This document shows positions 7,880-16,983 of a stretch of 64,000 nt of DNA, piece after piece; positions within the stretch are counted from its first letter, which is position 1, and every line of letters begins with the position of its first letter. The position numbers and the translations under genes were made by a program. Source of the stretch: Brevibacterium sp. CS2 (lineage in GTDB: Bacteria; Actinomycetota; Actinomycetes; Actinomycetales; Brevibacteriaceae); assembly GCF_005280295.1 (NCBI RefSeq), contig NZ_CP040020.1:2232001-2296000 (forward strand), given 5' to 3'. The notes under the pieces are model-generated. The model searched no databases, was not told where the DNA came from, and was given only the letters and a program-made list of their open reading frames with translations.

Positions 7880-9640
7880 CTACCGCACGAGCAGCTGCCG
7901 GCGGGCGAGGTCGCGGTAGAGGTCGCTCGTCTCGAGGAGCTCGGCATGGGTGCCGGTGGCGGTGACCCGGCCGTCGTCGAGCACGACGATCTGATCCGCA
8001 TCGGCAACGGTGGCGAGGCGATGCGCGATGATGACGACCGTGCGTCCGATCGATGCGGACCGAATGGCGCTGCGCATCGCCGATTCGTTCCGCGCATCGA
8101 GGCTCGCGGTCGGTTCGTCGAGCAGGAGCAGGGGAGTGTCGGCGATGAGAGCACGCGCGATCGCCAGCCGCTGGCGCTCCCCACCGGACAGGCCCGCCCC
8201 ATCATCGCCCACGACCGCATCGAGACCCTGCGGGTGCTGGTCGATGCGGTCGAGCAGGTTGACCTCGGCGAGCACCCGCCGGCACCGGGCCTCGTCCGCC
8301 TCCGGGGCGGCGAGGAGGAGGTTGTCCCGGATGGTCCCGGCCAGCACCGGCGCATCCTGCTCGACGTAGCCGATCCTGGCGCGGAGCTCTGCGCGCGGCA
8401 TGTCGCGGATGTCCGTCCCGTCGACGGAGATCGACCCGTCGGCCGGATCATAGAAGCGCTCGATGAGCGCCAGGGCCGTCGACTTCCCCGCCCCGGACGG
8501 CCCGACGAGGGCAGTCGTCGAACCGTGGGGGACTGCGAAGCTCGCCTCTCGGAGAACGGGCTTTCCGTCCCGGTAGGCGAACGAGACGCGGTCGAACTCG
8601 ACCTGATTGACAGAGGCTGGCTGCGCGATTCTGTCCGCCGACCGCAACGCTGGGGCATCGTCGTCGCTCTCGGAAGGGAGATCGAGCACCTCCTCGATGC
8701 GGGAGAGAGCGCCGAGCGCGGTCCGCACGGTGATGACCGCCCCGAACGCGGTGCCCAGCCGCATGAGCATCATGAACAGGAAGAGGATGAAGGTGACGAG
8801 ATCCGCCACCGACAGGGTGCCCGAGGCGACGCGGTAGCCGCCGACGCCGAGCACCGCGAGGAACGCCCCCTGGATAGCGAGGCCGCTCACCGGCCACAGC
8901 AGGGCGCTGATCCGCACGATCCGGACCCCGAGGCGATATGCGGCCCCCGCATCGGCGACCAGAGCGGCCTCCTCCCGCGCCGTGGCGCCGGAGGCGCGGA
9001 TCGTGCGCACCCCGGAGATGGCCCGCTCCACCCCGGAGGAGACCCGGCCCAGCGCTTCCTGGGACTCCAGGGTGAGTGCCTGGATACGCGAGCTCACCAG
9101 CGTCACGCAGAGGACGGCAACGAGAACGACGGCGGCCGTGATGCCGAGCAGGGTCAGGTCGAGCAGAGCCATGGCGATGAGCGCGCCGACGAAGACGAGC
9201 GCACCGCTCACCGCCTCGATCAGACCGCCGGTGAGCGCCTCGCGCACCATGGTCGTGTCCGAGCCGACGCGGGAGACGAGGTCTCCGGTCCGGCGGGTGT
9301 CGTACTCCTTCACCGGCAGCCTGAGCAGACGGCCGAGCAGGCGCCGCCGGGCGCTGAACACGACTCCCTCGGCGGTCCGCCCCAGCAGGTACTGCTGCAC
9401 GGCTTCGGTGATTCCTGCGGCGACGACGAGGGCGACGAGGATGATGACCGTGCCGCCGATCGCCGTACCCGCGCCCACGCCGTCGATGACCCGGTTGACC
9501 ATGACCGGCTGAGCGAGGCTGAGTCCGGCACTGACCAGGGAGATGACGAGGACGACGATGAGTACGCCGCGGTGCTCGGCGAGGTAGGAGAAGAGGTCCC
9601 GCAGTCGTGCGGGCGGGGGAGAGGTCTGGTCGTCCGTCAC
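7880..9640 (-). CDS. ABC exporter half-transporter (fused permease and ATPase)
   Basis: 586 residues: an ABC_membrane domain with six helices over about residues 1-310, then a nucleotide-binding domain with Walker A GPSGAGKST, signature LSGGERQRLAIARALI, Walker [13 protein letters not shown] and switch His in IIAHRLATV. This is the layout of homodimeric multidrug/lipid exporters (BmrA, LmrA, MsbA-like). The coupling-helix region EYDTRRTGDLVSRVGSDTT is well preserved. The gene lies just after the DinB-like gene on the same strand (91-bp gap), with which it may be cotranscribed. The substrate cannot be told from sequence. Confidence 0.85.
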   Translation of the reverse strand: MTDDQTSPPPARLRDLFSYLAEHRGVLIVVLVISLVSAGLSLAQPVMVNRVIDGVGAGTAIGGTVIILVALVVAAGITEAVQQYLLGRTAEGVVFSARRRLLGRLLRLPVKEYDTRRTGDLVSRVGSDTTMVREALTGGLIEAVSGALVFVGALIAMALLDLTLLGITAAVVLVAVLCVTLVSSRIQALTLESQEALGRVSSGVERAISGVRTIRASGATAREEAALVADAGAAYRLGVRIVRISALLWPVSGLAIQGAFLAVLGVGGYRVASGTLSVADLVTFILFLFMMLMRLGTAFGAVITVRTALGALSRIEEVLDLPSESDDDAPALRSADRIAQPASVNQVEFDRVSFAYRDGKPVLREASFAVPHGSTTALVGPSGAGKSTALALIERFYDPADGSISVDGTDIRDMPRAELRARIGYVEQDAPVLAGTIRDNLLLAAPEADEARCRRVLAEVNLLDRIDQHPQGLDAVVGDDGAGLSGGERQRLAIARALIADTPLLLLDEPTASLDARNESAMRSAIRSASIGRTVVIIAHRLATVADADQIVVLDDGRVTATGTHAELLETSDLYRDLARRQLLVR

Positions 9641-9731
9641 GTCTGTTCCACCTTCTGGTCATTCATCGCCAGCGCCTCATGAGTGGCGCTGAGAACGGTC
9701 GACTGTAGATGCGCAACCGCCGCTCCTCGAT

Positions 9732-10376
9732 CTACTCGTCCTCGACCCGCTGGCGCAGCGTCGCTGCACCCGCGCCGTCGAGCCGGTCGAGGTGGCTCGG
9801 GCGCACCGCCATCGCCATGACGAGCGACAGCAGCGGGCCCACGACCTCGGGTCCGGTGCCATGGGTGAACGGGGTATCGCTCGCGCGCAGGCGCAGACCT
9901 TCGACCATGGCGTGGCTCGGCACGGCGAAGTCCTTGGCCGCGTAGAACTCCGCGACCGCCGTGAGCGCCTCGGCCGAAGGCGTCGTCGTCAGCCCGAGGG
10001 GTTCGCGGATGTCCTGCGCATGGACGACGACCTCCCCGAGGAAGGCCGTGATGTCCGAGGTCGGCGCGATCCGCGCGTCGATGACGGCCCGGAACGCCTC
10101 GAGGGTCTGCTGCGGGGTGGCGCCGAGGTGCTCGGCCAGCCGGCGCTCGTTGTGCATCGCCGGCCGGAAGCGGGCCGCCGCCATGCTCCGCAACCACCCG
10201 AAGCGGGTCGTCGTGGCGGCCGCCGTGAGGTGGGCGACGACATTCTCCACGTCCCACTCACCGCACAGGCTGGGACTGCGCCACTGCTCGTCGGTGAGAC
10301 CTTGGAGGTCGCTGAGCAGGGCGGCGCGCTCGGCGCGGACGAGGGTCCAGAGGGCATCGGTCTCACGTCGCGTCAT
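9732..10376 (-). CDS. Maleylpyruvate-isomerase/DinB-family mycothiol-dependent enzyme
   Basis: 214 residues. The N-terminus ERAALLSDLQGLTDEQW followed by LCGEWDVENVVAHL is the MDMPI_N/DinB metal-binding helix bundle of mycothiol-dependent enzymes and their relatives in actinobacteria. The C-terminal part (GPEVVGPLLSLVMAMAVRPSHLDRLDG) fits the same family. Mycothiol is the actinobacterial counterpart of glutathione, and these proteins move or isomerise small electrophiles; the actual substrate is unknown. A much longer reading frame covers this gene and continues upstream to 11732, but only this segment reads as protein. I set the start at ATG 10376, where recognisable family sequence begins. 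Confidence 0.75.
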   Translation of the reverse strand: MTRRETDALWTLVRAERAALLSDLQGLTDEQWRSPSLCGEWDVENVVAHLTAAATTTRFGWLRSMAAARFRPAMHNERRLAEHLGATPQQTLEAFRAVIDARIAPTSDITAFLGEVVVHAQDIREPLGLTTTPSAEALTAVAEFYAAKDFAVPSHAMVEGLRLRASDTPFTHGTGPEVVGPLLSLVMAMAVRPSHLDRLDGAGAATLRQRVEDE

Positions 10377-10441
10377 GGGGCGAGCATAGCCGGGGTCGAG
10401 CGCCGGCAGGAGAGGATCCGACGTGACGTCGCGCCCCGGTT

Positions 10442-11593
10442 TCATCGGGTCGCGCCGACCGGATCCCGCGTCGGGGCCGCACCCGTGCCCGGCCCGTCCG
10501 CCACCGCGCCCGAGGCGGGCTGCCGTGCATCGCGGAGCAGGCACCCGGTGAGCAGGCAGCTGAGTCCGCGGGGGTCGACGGCGACGGCGAGGAGGGCGGC
10601 TGCACCCAGCGGCAGGACGAGGAGCGCGGACGGGAACCCGCAGAACAGGGCCGTGACCATCGCGCCGTGCACCGTGAGCGCGCGGGCGAGGAGCCGCACC
10701 CGCGATCCGTTCTTCGCCACGGGGGCGAGGTAGACGGTGCGCTGACCGAGCGAGGCACCGGTGCCGATGACTGCCGGCACGACGATCACGCCGAGTGCGG
10801 CGATCCACGCGCCGGTGACGATGGTCCGCTCGAGCGCGAGGTACTGCTCCGGGCTGAGAGCACCGTCGGGACCGCTCTGGGCGAGGGTGAAGAGCGTCGA
10901 CCCGGCGGTTCCCCCGAGCACCGCGGCGAGTACGAGGAACCAGCAGTCGAGGACCATGCCGAGCCCCCGGCGGCCGCGGGTCACCGGACGCGCCCGCTCC
11001 CGGTGGGCGAACAGGTGCGCCTTGGTGGACAGGAGCCGCGGGGTGATCGCCGCGAGGCCGAGCCCGGCGACCGCGCCGGTGGTGTTGGTGAGGAGGTCGG
11101 TGGTGTCGGCGAACCGGTACGCGCACGGCGCCAGGCCCCAGTTGCCGGTGAGCTGGGTGAGCTCGATGAGGAGCGAGGTGCCCAGCGCCGCGGCGAGGAC
11201 GGTGCCGCGCGGCCACTCCATGACGCGGCGCACGATCAGCCCGAACGGGACGAACAGCACGATGTTGAGCACGAACTCCCACACGAGCCCATCGCCGATG
11301 ACCGCCCGCGGCCCCTGGGACCGGACGAGCTCGACGAGCTCGCGGGGGAACCGCAGCGGGTCGAGCAGCGGCCGCGTGCCGTGGGCTGCGCAGTAGCCGT
11401 CGGTGAACTCCGGCAGCGGGAACACGGTGAACGCGACGATGGCGGTGGCGTAGACGAACCCGGCGGTGGTCCACAGCATCCGCAGCGCATCGAAGCGGCC
11501 GTAGCGGCGGTACTGCCACACGAGCAGCGGCAGGAACAGCAGTGCTGAGACGATGAGGCCGACGAGGATCGACCCGAAGAACTGCGCGGTCAT
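10442..11593 (-). CDS. VanZ-like membrane protein
   Basis: 383 residues with about nine hydrophobic segments. The N-terminal half matches VanZ-like proteins: TAIVAFTVFPLPEF, then WEFVLNIVLFVPFGLIVR, then SLLIELTQL and ADTTDLLTNTTGAVAG. VanZ-family proteins confer low-level teicoplanin resistance or act in envelope processes by unknown means. The C-terminal half (tandem helices from about 210 on) resembles an RDD or DUF region added to the VanZ core. The next gene (11639-12055) lies 45 bp upstream on the same strand, so both may be in one transcript. Confidence 0.75.
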   Translation of the reverse strand: MTAQFFGSILVGLIVSALLFLPLLVWQYRRYGRFDALRMLWTTAGFVYATAIVAFTVFPLPEFTDGYCAAHGTRPLLDPLRFPRELVELVRSQGPRAVIGDGLVWEFVLNIVLFVPFGLIVRRVMEWPRGTVLAAALGTSLLIELTQLTGNWGLAPCAYRFADTTDLLTNTTGAVAGLGLAAITPRLLSTKAHLFAHRERARPVTRGRRGLGMVLDCWFLVLAAVLGGTAGSTLFTLAQSGPDGALSPEQYLALERTIVTGAWIAALGVIVVPAVIGTGASLGQRTVYLAPVAKNGSRVRLLARALTVHGAMVTALFCGFPSALLVLPLGAAALLAVAVDPRGLSCLLTGCLLRDARQPASGAVADGPGTGAAPTRDPVGATR

Positions 11594-11638
11594 GGCGACT
11601 CCTCTCTCCCTGTGCGGTCGGTGATTCCAGGACGCGCG

Positions 11639-12055
11639 TCAGGCGCCGAGGACGATCGAGCGGACGCGGTCGATGGCCTCGTGGAGCTCGGCGTAGTCCC
11701 GGATCGCCGGGCCGGCGACCCCGAGGTTCCACACGACCGCGGCACCCAGCAGGACCACGAACAGCAGTGTGGACACGACGAGCCCGGTGACGGCGACACC
11801 TCGGCCGTGGGTCGCCCCGCGCAGCCCGGTGGCGGCGAGGACGATCCCGGCCGCGGCGGCGAGCGCCGGAGCGAAACCGATGGAGGGGAGGAGCAGGAGG
11901 ACCGGTGCGGTGAGCAGCGCGACCCCGGAGAGCACGAGGGCGAGGACGCCCCCGCCGGTCGCGGACCCCTGCGGTGCAGGCGCCGCACTGTTCCGGGACG
12001 TCGCCGCCTGCTCACGGTGGCCGGCGGTGCTGGGGGTGAGATGCGTGGTGGACAT
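11639..12055 (-). CDS. Small DUF4190-like membrane protein
   Basis: 138 residues from ATG 12055, chosen because GAAAGGAAG lies a few bases upstream. A polar Ala/Ser/Thr-rich N-terminus (about 50 residues) is followed by three hydrophobic helices: GGGVLALVLSGVALLTAPVL, FAPALAAAAGIVLAATGL and GVAVTGLVVSTLLFVVLLG. The short loop TGLRGATHGRGVAVTGL between helices is the pattern of DUF4190-type proteins of unknown function. No catalytic residues are apparent. Confidence 0.65.
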   Translation of the reverse strand: MSTTHLTPSTAGHREQAATSRNSAAPAPQGSATGGGVLALVLSGVALLTAPVLLLLPSIGFAPALAAAAGIVLAATGLRGATHGRGVAVTGLVVSTLLFVVLLGAAVVWNLGVAGPAIRDYAELHEAIDRVRSIVLGA

Positions 12056-12182
12056 GGTGGCTTCCTTTCGCTGGAGCGTTGTCGTGTCCACCACTCTCGC
12101 GGAATGCCGCGCCCCGATCGTCTCCCTCGGGGCCGATCTTCCGCGTATGCCTCAGGGCATAGCCGGCCGCCCCAGCACAAGG

Positions 12183-12698
12183 TCAGCCGGCCGCCTCCTG
12201 TTCGGCCGCCCAGGCGGCGATCCGGCGGCTGCTCTCCTCCTCGGAGAGGTCCTCCACCCGGGACATAATCGACCAGCGCACCCCGAACGGGTCCCGGATC
12301 GAGGCGTACCGGTCGCCGGAGACGAAGGTGCTCACCGGCTCACGCACCACCGCCCCGGACTCCTCGGCGCGCTGTACGACCGCATCGACGTCCGAGCAGT
12401 ACAGTCCCAGCGAATAGCAGGCCCGATCGCCGCCCGGGGCCGGAACCATGCCGTAGTCCGGGCTGGGCTCGCCGATCTGGAGCCTGCCGGTACCGAGGTC
12501 GAGCTCGGCGTGGACGACGACGCCGCCCATCTCGGTGGCGTCGACGACGCGGGCGCCGAACACCGAGCGATAGAATTCGAGTGCATCACCTGCACCCTCG
12601 ATGGCGAGGAACGGGGTGAGGCTCGTCGAGCCGTGGGGGATTCCGTCGGTCGTGTGGTCTCCTGTGACTCCGAAACGGAGTGTGTCATGTGTGTTCAT
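12183..12698 (-). CDS. VOC/glyoxalase-fold protein (PhnB-like)
   Basis: 171 residues. The sequence SLTPFLAIEGAGDALEFYRSVFGARVVD begins a betaalphabetabetabeta module, followed by HAELDLGTGRLQIGEP and DRYASIRDPFGVRWSIMSRVEDLSEEE, all typical of the PhnB-like branch of the vicinal-oxygen-chelate superfamily (proteins similar to 3-demethylubiquinone methyltransferase-like VOC and bleomycin-binding proteins). It may bind a metal or a small drug-like ligand; metal ligands cannot be fixed by eye. It is divergent from the AraC gene at 12770, and the shared 70-bp gap probably carries both promoters. Confidence 0.8.
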   Translation of the reverse strand: MNTHDTLRFGVTGDHTTDGIPHGSTSLTPFLAIEGAGDALEFYRSVFGARVVDATEMGGVVVHAELDLGTGRLQIGEPSPDYGMVPAPGGDRACYSLGLYCSDVDAVVQRAEESGAVVREPVSTFVSGDRYASIRDPFGVRWSIMSRVEDLSEEESSRRIAAWAAEQEAAG

Positions 12699-12769
12699 GG
12701 AATGAGCGTACGAGTGAGCCTGACGTCGACGCTTGGAGATTCACGACGACTTCCCGGAGGGACGGTGCG

Positions 12770-13594
12770 ATGACCGACCCGAGCGATGAGCGGGGGATCC
12801 TGTACCCGGCAGCGCTCCCGCGCTTCCACCGGTACCCGGCTCCCGTCGACCTCAGCGATCGGATCCGCTGGCTCTGGAACCCGGTGTGGGACCTCCCGCC
12901 GGGGGAGAGCTCGCGGCAGAACCTGCTGCCGTTCCCTGCCTCGAACCTCGTCGTCGATCCCACCGGAGTGTCCCTCGTCGGGCCCACCACGGGGGCCTCC
13001 CATCGCGAGCTCAGCGGCAGCGGGTGGGCGTTCGGGGCGCTGCTGCGGCCGGCCGGGATCGCAGCCCTTCACCCCGATCCCCGCGCAATCGCCGACTCCG
13101 AGGTGCCCTTCGCGGCACCCGCATTGCACCGGTCGGTGACCACCGCGATGCAGGACGGCGGCGAGGAGCACGACCGTGATCGTGCCGCCGAGTCGTTCAC
13201 CGCGTGGCTCCGCGAGAACCTCGCACCGCCGGACGAGGGCGGTCTCCTCGCCAACGCGATGGAGGACCTCATCGCCGCCGACCGCTCCCTCGTCCGCGTC
13301 GACGAGGTCGCAGTCCGCCTGCGCATCTCCGTGCGCGGTGTGCAGAGGATCGCGCAGCGGTACGTCGGACTGCCGCCGCTGACCATCATCCGCCGGTACC
13401 GGCTCCAGGAGGCCGCGCAGCGACTCCGCGAGGACCCGACGCTGTCGATCGCGCGGGTCGCCGCGGAGCTCGGCTACGCCGACCATGCCCACCTGAGCAC
13501 CGACTTCCGCCGCGTGCTCGGATTCACTCCGCTGTCCTACCGCGGTGATCCGATCCATTCGCCGAGGCACCGGACGGAGTCCGGTGGACGATGA
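12770..13594 (+). CDS. AraC-family transcriptional regulator
   Basis: 274 residues. The N-terminal ~160 residues (a DUF6597-like sensing domain: FHRYPAPVDLSDRIRWLWNP, NLLPFPASNLVVDPTG) precede a C-terminal AraC double HTH: VDEVAVRLRISVRGVQRIAQ and TLSIARVAAELGYADHAHL followed by FRRVLGFTPLSYR. Start chosen at ATG 12770 after CGGAGGGACGG. It is divergent from the VOC gene and followed 37 bp later by a short-chain reductase, so it may control both. Confidence 0.8.
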   Translation: MTDPSDERGILYPAALPRFHRYPAPVDLSDRIRWLWNPVWDLPPGESSRQNLLPFPASNLVVDPTGVSLVGPTTGASHRELSGSGWAFGALLRPAGIAALHPDPRAIADSEVPFAAPALHRSVTTAMQDGGEEHDRDRAAESFTAWLRENLAPPDEGGLLANAMEDLIAADRSLVRVDEVAVRLRISVRGVQRIAQRYVGLPPLTIIRRYRLQEAAQRLREDPTLSIARVAAELGYADHAHLSTDFRRVLGFTPLSYRGDPIHSPRHRTESGGR

Positions 13595-13631
13595 CCGACG
13601 CACCGCTCGCATGAGATGGAAGGAGAAGTTC

Positions 13632-14357
13632 ATGCGCATCCTCATCACCGGGTCGACCGACGGCCTCGGCCGGGCCGGCGCCGCATCACTCCTCGATGAC
13701 GGCCACGAGGTCGTCGTCCATGCCCGCAGCCCGCAGCGGCTCGCCGTCGTCGCGGAGCTGACCTCCCTCGGGGCCGAGGCGATCGTCGGCGACCTCGCCC
13801 GCCCCGACGAGGTGGCATCACTGGCCGAGGACGTATCCCGGTTCGGGCCGATCGACGCCGTCATCCACAACGCCGGGATCATCGACGGGCCGGACGTGCT
13901 GCCGGCCAACGTCATCGCACCCTATCTGCTCACCGCGCTCGTCCCGGCCGCGCGGGTGATCTACCTCAGCAGCGGCATGCACCGAGGCGGCCGGGCTGAG
14001 CTCACCGGAATCGAGCAGCCAGGTGAATCGGTGTCGTACTCCGACAGCAAGCTGCTCGTCACCGCTCTCATGGCGGCCGTCGCGCGGCGCCGGCCCGACG
14101 TCATCTCCCACGCCGTGGATCCCGGATGGGTGCCGACGAAGATGGGCGGGCCGTCCGCGACCGACGATCTGGCGCTCGGACACGTGACCCAGGCGTGGCT
14201 CGCGGCCACGGACGACCCCGCGGCACGCGACTCCGGAGGCTATTGGCGCCACCAGCGGATCGAGGAGCCGCATCCGACGGTCCAAGACGAGCAGTTCCAG
14301 GACGAGCTGTGCGCCGCCCTCGAGCGCCCTACCGGGGTCAGCCTGCCGCGACCGTGA
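13632..14357 (+). CDS. Short-chain dehydrogenase/reductase family protein
   Basis: 241 residues with the Rossmann start MRILITGSTDGLGRAGA (TGxxxGxG), the motif HNAGI, catalytic-type Ser in IYLSSGMH and the SYSDSKLLV active-site stretch where the usual YxxxK is replaced by YSDSK (Tyr and Lys are retained). Then DPGWVPTKMGG. This is the classical/extended SDR used by NAD(P)H-dependent oxidoreductases. Start at ATG 13632 with AGGAG at 13621-13625. Its 3' end overlaps the convergent NAD(P)-binding gene by 20 bp. Substrate unknown. Confidence 0.8.
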   Translation: MRILITGSTDGLGRAGAASLLDDGHEVVVHARSPQRLAVVAELTSLGAEAIVGDLARPDEVASLAEDVSRFGPIDAVIHNAGIIDGPDVLPANVIAPYLLTALVPAARVIYLSSGMHRGGRAELTGIEQPGESVSYSDSKLLVTALMAAVARRRPDVISHAVDPGWVPTKMGGPSATDDLALGHVTQAWLAATDDPAARDSGGYWRHQRIEEPHPTVQDEQFQDELCAALERPTGVSLPRP

Positions 14358-14976
14358 AGTGCCGGTCCTCCCCGGGGTGCTCGAGCTCGTTGACCACGGC
14401 GATCGCGAGGTCCGGGGCCGTGATGCGCGAGCGCCCGTGCGCGTCGGTGAGCAGCGTCGTGGTCCCGCGCCGGTACACGCCGGTGCGCGCACCGGGCTCG
14501 AGCACGGCCGGCGGGCTGAGATAGGTCCACCCGGTGAAGGCATGCCTCCGGCATACGCGGTACTGCGCCAGACTCGCCGCGGCGACCGCCCGCCACGCCT
14601 CGGGCACGTGTTCCGGGTCGTCGATGAGGAGGCGCCCGGGATCTCCCGGGGAGCGCAGCGGCGCGGAGCCGCCGACGATAAGGACCCGGGTGCCGGACCG
14701 CTCCGCGGCATCGAGCACCCCGCGGGTGAGCCCGGCGACGGCGGACTCCTCCCCGGGTGGCAGCCGGATGGCGAGCACCGCGGCGTCGACCTCGGCGAGC
14801 ACTGCCTTGACCGCCGCGTGGTCGGCGATGTCGACGGCACGGGATTCGCACCCCGGCCGGTCCGGCTCCGCGCCCGGCCGGCGGGAGAGGGCGAGGACGG
14901 AATGGCTGCGGCTGAGCGCCTCGGCGACGGTGGCGCTGCCGACCATGCCGGTGGCGCCGAATACGGCGATTCTCAT
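14338..14976 (-). CDS. NAD(P)-binding NmrA/YwnB-like protein
   Basis: 212 residues with MRIAVFGATGMVGSATV (GxxGxxG dinucleotide fold), then VLALSRRPG and AVDIADHAAVKAVL, typical of NAD(P)H-binding epimerase-like proteins of the NmrA/YwnB group that act as redox sensors or reductases. No Tyr-x-x-x-Lys dyad is evident. The start ATG 14976 overlaps the stop of the upstream EamA gene (ATGA), so both come from one transcript that starts at the divergent LysR/EamA promoter region. The function is unknown. Confidence 0.75.
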   Translation of the reverse strand: MRIAVFGATGMVGSATVAEALSRSHSVLALSRRPGAEPDRPGCESRAVDIADHAAVKAVLAEVDAAVLAIRLPPGEESAVAGLTRGVLDAAERSGTRVLIVGGSAPLRSPGDPGRLLIDDPEHVPEAWRAVAAASLAQYRVCRRHAFTGWTYLSPPAVLEPGARTGVYRRGTTTLLTDAHGRSRITAPDLAIAVVNELEHPGEDRHFTVAAG

Positions 14977-15926
14977 GATGGTCGAGTCTCCTTCTGTGGG
15001 ATGTCGGGTGTCGGGTTCGAACGGGTGGGTGAGGGGAGCTGACCGGCGACCATCGCGGTGAGTGCGACGGCGAATCCTGCCAGCTGGACCGGGGCGAGGG
15101 CCTCGCCGGCGATCGCTGCGCCGAGGACAGCGGCGACGAGCGGGGAGAGGAGGCCGAGGAGCGCGGTCGCGGTGACGGGCAGGCGCCGGATGCCGGAGAA
15201 CCACAGGGTGTACGTCAGGAGCGCGCCGACGAGCCCCAGCCACAGGTACCCCGCGACCGCCGGGGCATCGATGCCGGCGGGCACCCCGTCGATGACGAGT
15301 GCCGGGACGAGCAGCACGAGCCCGCCGGCGGTGAGCTGCCAGCTGGCAAGGCCGAGCGAGGACACCCCGGGTGGGCGGCCCCAGCGCTTGGTGAGCACGA
15401 CTCCGGTGCCCATCGACACGGCCCCGGCCATCCCGGCGAGCACGCCGAGCGGACTCAGCGCGGCGGTGGGCCCGAGGACGACGAGGCCGATGCCCACGAC
15501 GCCGATGATTCCCCAGGTCACGCGCCACGCGGAGAGCCGTTCGTGGAGGATCGCGACGGCGAGGAACGCGACGACGAGCGGCTGGGTGGCACCGAGCGTG
15601 GCGGCGACCCCGCCGGGCAGGAGCTGCGCGGAGAGGAACAGGAGGGGGAAGAACGCGCCCATGTTGAGCGTGCCGAGGACCAGGCTCTTCCACCACCACG
15701 TGCCGTGCGGCAGCTGCCCGACCAGCAGCACCGCGAGGAGGCCGGCGGGGAGCGAGCGCATGAGCGCGGCGAACAGCGGGTGGCCCTCGGGCAGCAGGTG
15801 CGTGGTGACGATGTACGTCGTTCCCCAGACCGCCGGGGCGAGTGCGGCGAGCGCCGTCCAGCCCGCGCGGGTGCTTCCGGTCAGGTCGGCTGCCGGAGCG
15901 GTGGAGCGGGGCGGGGTCGGTGTCAT
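14973..15926 (-). CDS. EamA/DMT-superfamily transporter
   Basis: 317 residues with two repeats of five membrane helices, the EamA (RhaT/YdcZ-like) fold: first repeat from LAALAPAVWGTTYIV, second from SLGLASWQLTAGGLVL. Such proteins export amino acids, nucleotide precursors or similar metabolites. I set the start at ATG 15926; the in-frame extension to 15977 lies in the intergenic region shared with the divergent LysR gene. That regulator probably controls this exporter together with the downstream NAD(P)-binding gene. Confidence 0.8.
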   Translation of the reverse strand: MTPTPPRSTAPAADLTGSTRAGWTALAALAPAVWGTTYIVTTHLLPEGHPLFAALMRSLPAGLLAVLLVGQLPHGTWWWKSLVLGTLNMGAFFPLLFLSAQLLPGGVAATLGATQPLVVAFLAVAILHERLSAWRVTWGIIGVVGIGLVVLGPTAALSPLGVLAGMAGAVSMGTGVVLTKRWGRPPGVSSLGLASWQLTAGGLVLLVPALVIDGVPAGIDAPAVAGYLWLGLVGALLTYTLWFSGIRRLPVTATALLGLLSPLVAAVLGAAIAGEALAPVQLAGFAVALTAMVAGQLPSPTRSNPTPDIPQKETRPS

Positions 15927-16005
15927 GCGTCCATCGTCGGACCTCCCCCGAGGATGAGTCCAACACATTGTTGTCATGCTAAGGATGAACAGCCATCATG
16001 GATGG

Positions 16006-16878
16006 ATGGAGCTCCAGCAGATGCGGTACGTCGTCGCTGTCGCCGAGGAGCGCAGCTTCACCCGGGCGGCCGAACGCTGCTTCGTCGTGCAGTCCGCGCT
16101 CAGCCACCAGATCAAGGCGCTCGAGCACGAGCTCGGGGTCACCCTGTTCGCCCGGTCGAGCCGCCGGGTCGAGCCCACGCCCGCCGGCCGAGCGTTCCTC
16201 CTGCAGGCGCGGGCGAGCCTCGAGGCCGCAGAGCGCGCGGTGGCCGATTCCGCCGCCGCGATCGGACGCATCAGCGGCACCCTGACCCTCGGGGTGATCC
16301 CCACCGTCACCGCGCTCGACATCGCCGCGACGCTCGGCGCCTTCCACCGGGCGCACCCCGAGGTGCGGATCGCGCTGCGCGGCGGCGGCAGCGACACGTT
16401 CGTCTCCGCCATCGCGGACGGACGGATGGACGTCGCGGTGCTCGGCCTGCCTGACACCGGGCCGCCGCAGGGAGTCGCCTCCCGGGTGCTCGCACGGCAG
16501 CGTCACGTCGCCGTCGTGTCCTCCCATCACCGGCTCGCCGGGCGGAAGCGTATCGAGCTCGCCGACCTCGCCGGAGAGGCGTTCGTCGACTTCGCGCAGG
16601 GTACGCCCGGGCGCACCCAGTCCGACCTCGCGTTCCGGGCCGCCGGTCTGCGCCGCGAGGTCGCGTTCGAGGCGATGAGCACCGAGCTCATCCTCGACCT
16701 CGTCCGCGAAGACCTCGTCGTCACCCTGCTTCCGCCCGCGGTGGTGCCCGAGGACCCGGGGCTGAGCACGGTCACCGTCGCCGGCGGGCCCACCCGCATC
16801 GAGTACCTCGCCTGGAGCGGCTTCAACCCCTCACCGGCGGCACTGGCGTTCCTTGGCGGAATCCAGCCGCCCAAGTGA
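16006..16878 (+). CDS. LysR-family transcriptional regulator
   Basis: 290 residues from MELQQMRYVVAVAEERSF, with the N-terminal winged HTH (TRAAERCFVVQSALSHQIK, LEHELGVTLFARSSRRV) and a periplasmic-binding-type effector domain (LTLGVIPTVTALD; DGRMDVAVLGLP). An upstream ATG at 15976 is possible, but 16006 matches the usual LysR start. The gene is transcribed away from the EamA exporter across a gap of about 80 bp, the standard LysR layout for controlling its divergent neighbour with a small effector. Confidence 0.85.
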   Translation: MELQQMRYVVAVAEERSFTRAAERCFVVQSALSHQIKALEHELGVTLFARSSRRVEPTPAGRAFLLQARASLEAAERAVADSAAAIGRISGTLTLGVIPTVTALDIAATLGAFHRAHPEVRIALRGGGSDTFVSAIADGRMDVAVLGLPDTGPPQGVASRVLARQRHVAVVSSHHRLAGRKRIELADLAGEAFVDFAQGTPGRTQSDLAFRAAGLRREVAFEAMSTELILDLVREDLVVTLLPPAVVPEDPGLSTVTVAGGPTRIEYLAWSGFNPSPAALAFLGGIQPPK

Positions 16879-16983
16879 CGGGTGCAAGGCCTGGCCGAAT
16901 GCTGAGCATCCCCTCCGTCGTGGCCAGCTGGTGCAGTCGCCATCTTCCGTCCGCAACCGCTTCGCGCGGAGTAGGATCACGCC

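Noticed and set aside
9732-11732. 666-codon open frame on the minus strand
   Set aside because: Only its last ~214 codons read as a DinB/MDMPI protein; the upstream part is an Arg/Pro/His-rich shadow of the VanZ-like gene in another frame.
14338-15966. 542-codon open frame on the minus strand
   Set aside because: Only the last 212 codons (from ATG 14976) are an NAD(P)-binding protein; the rest is a shadow of the EamA gene.
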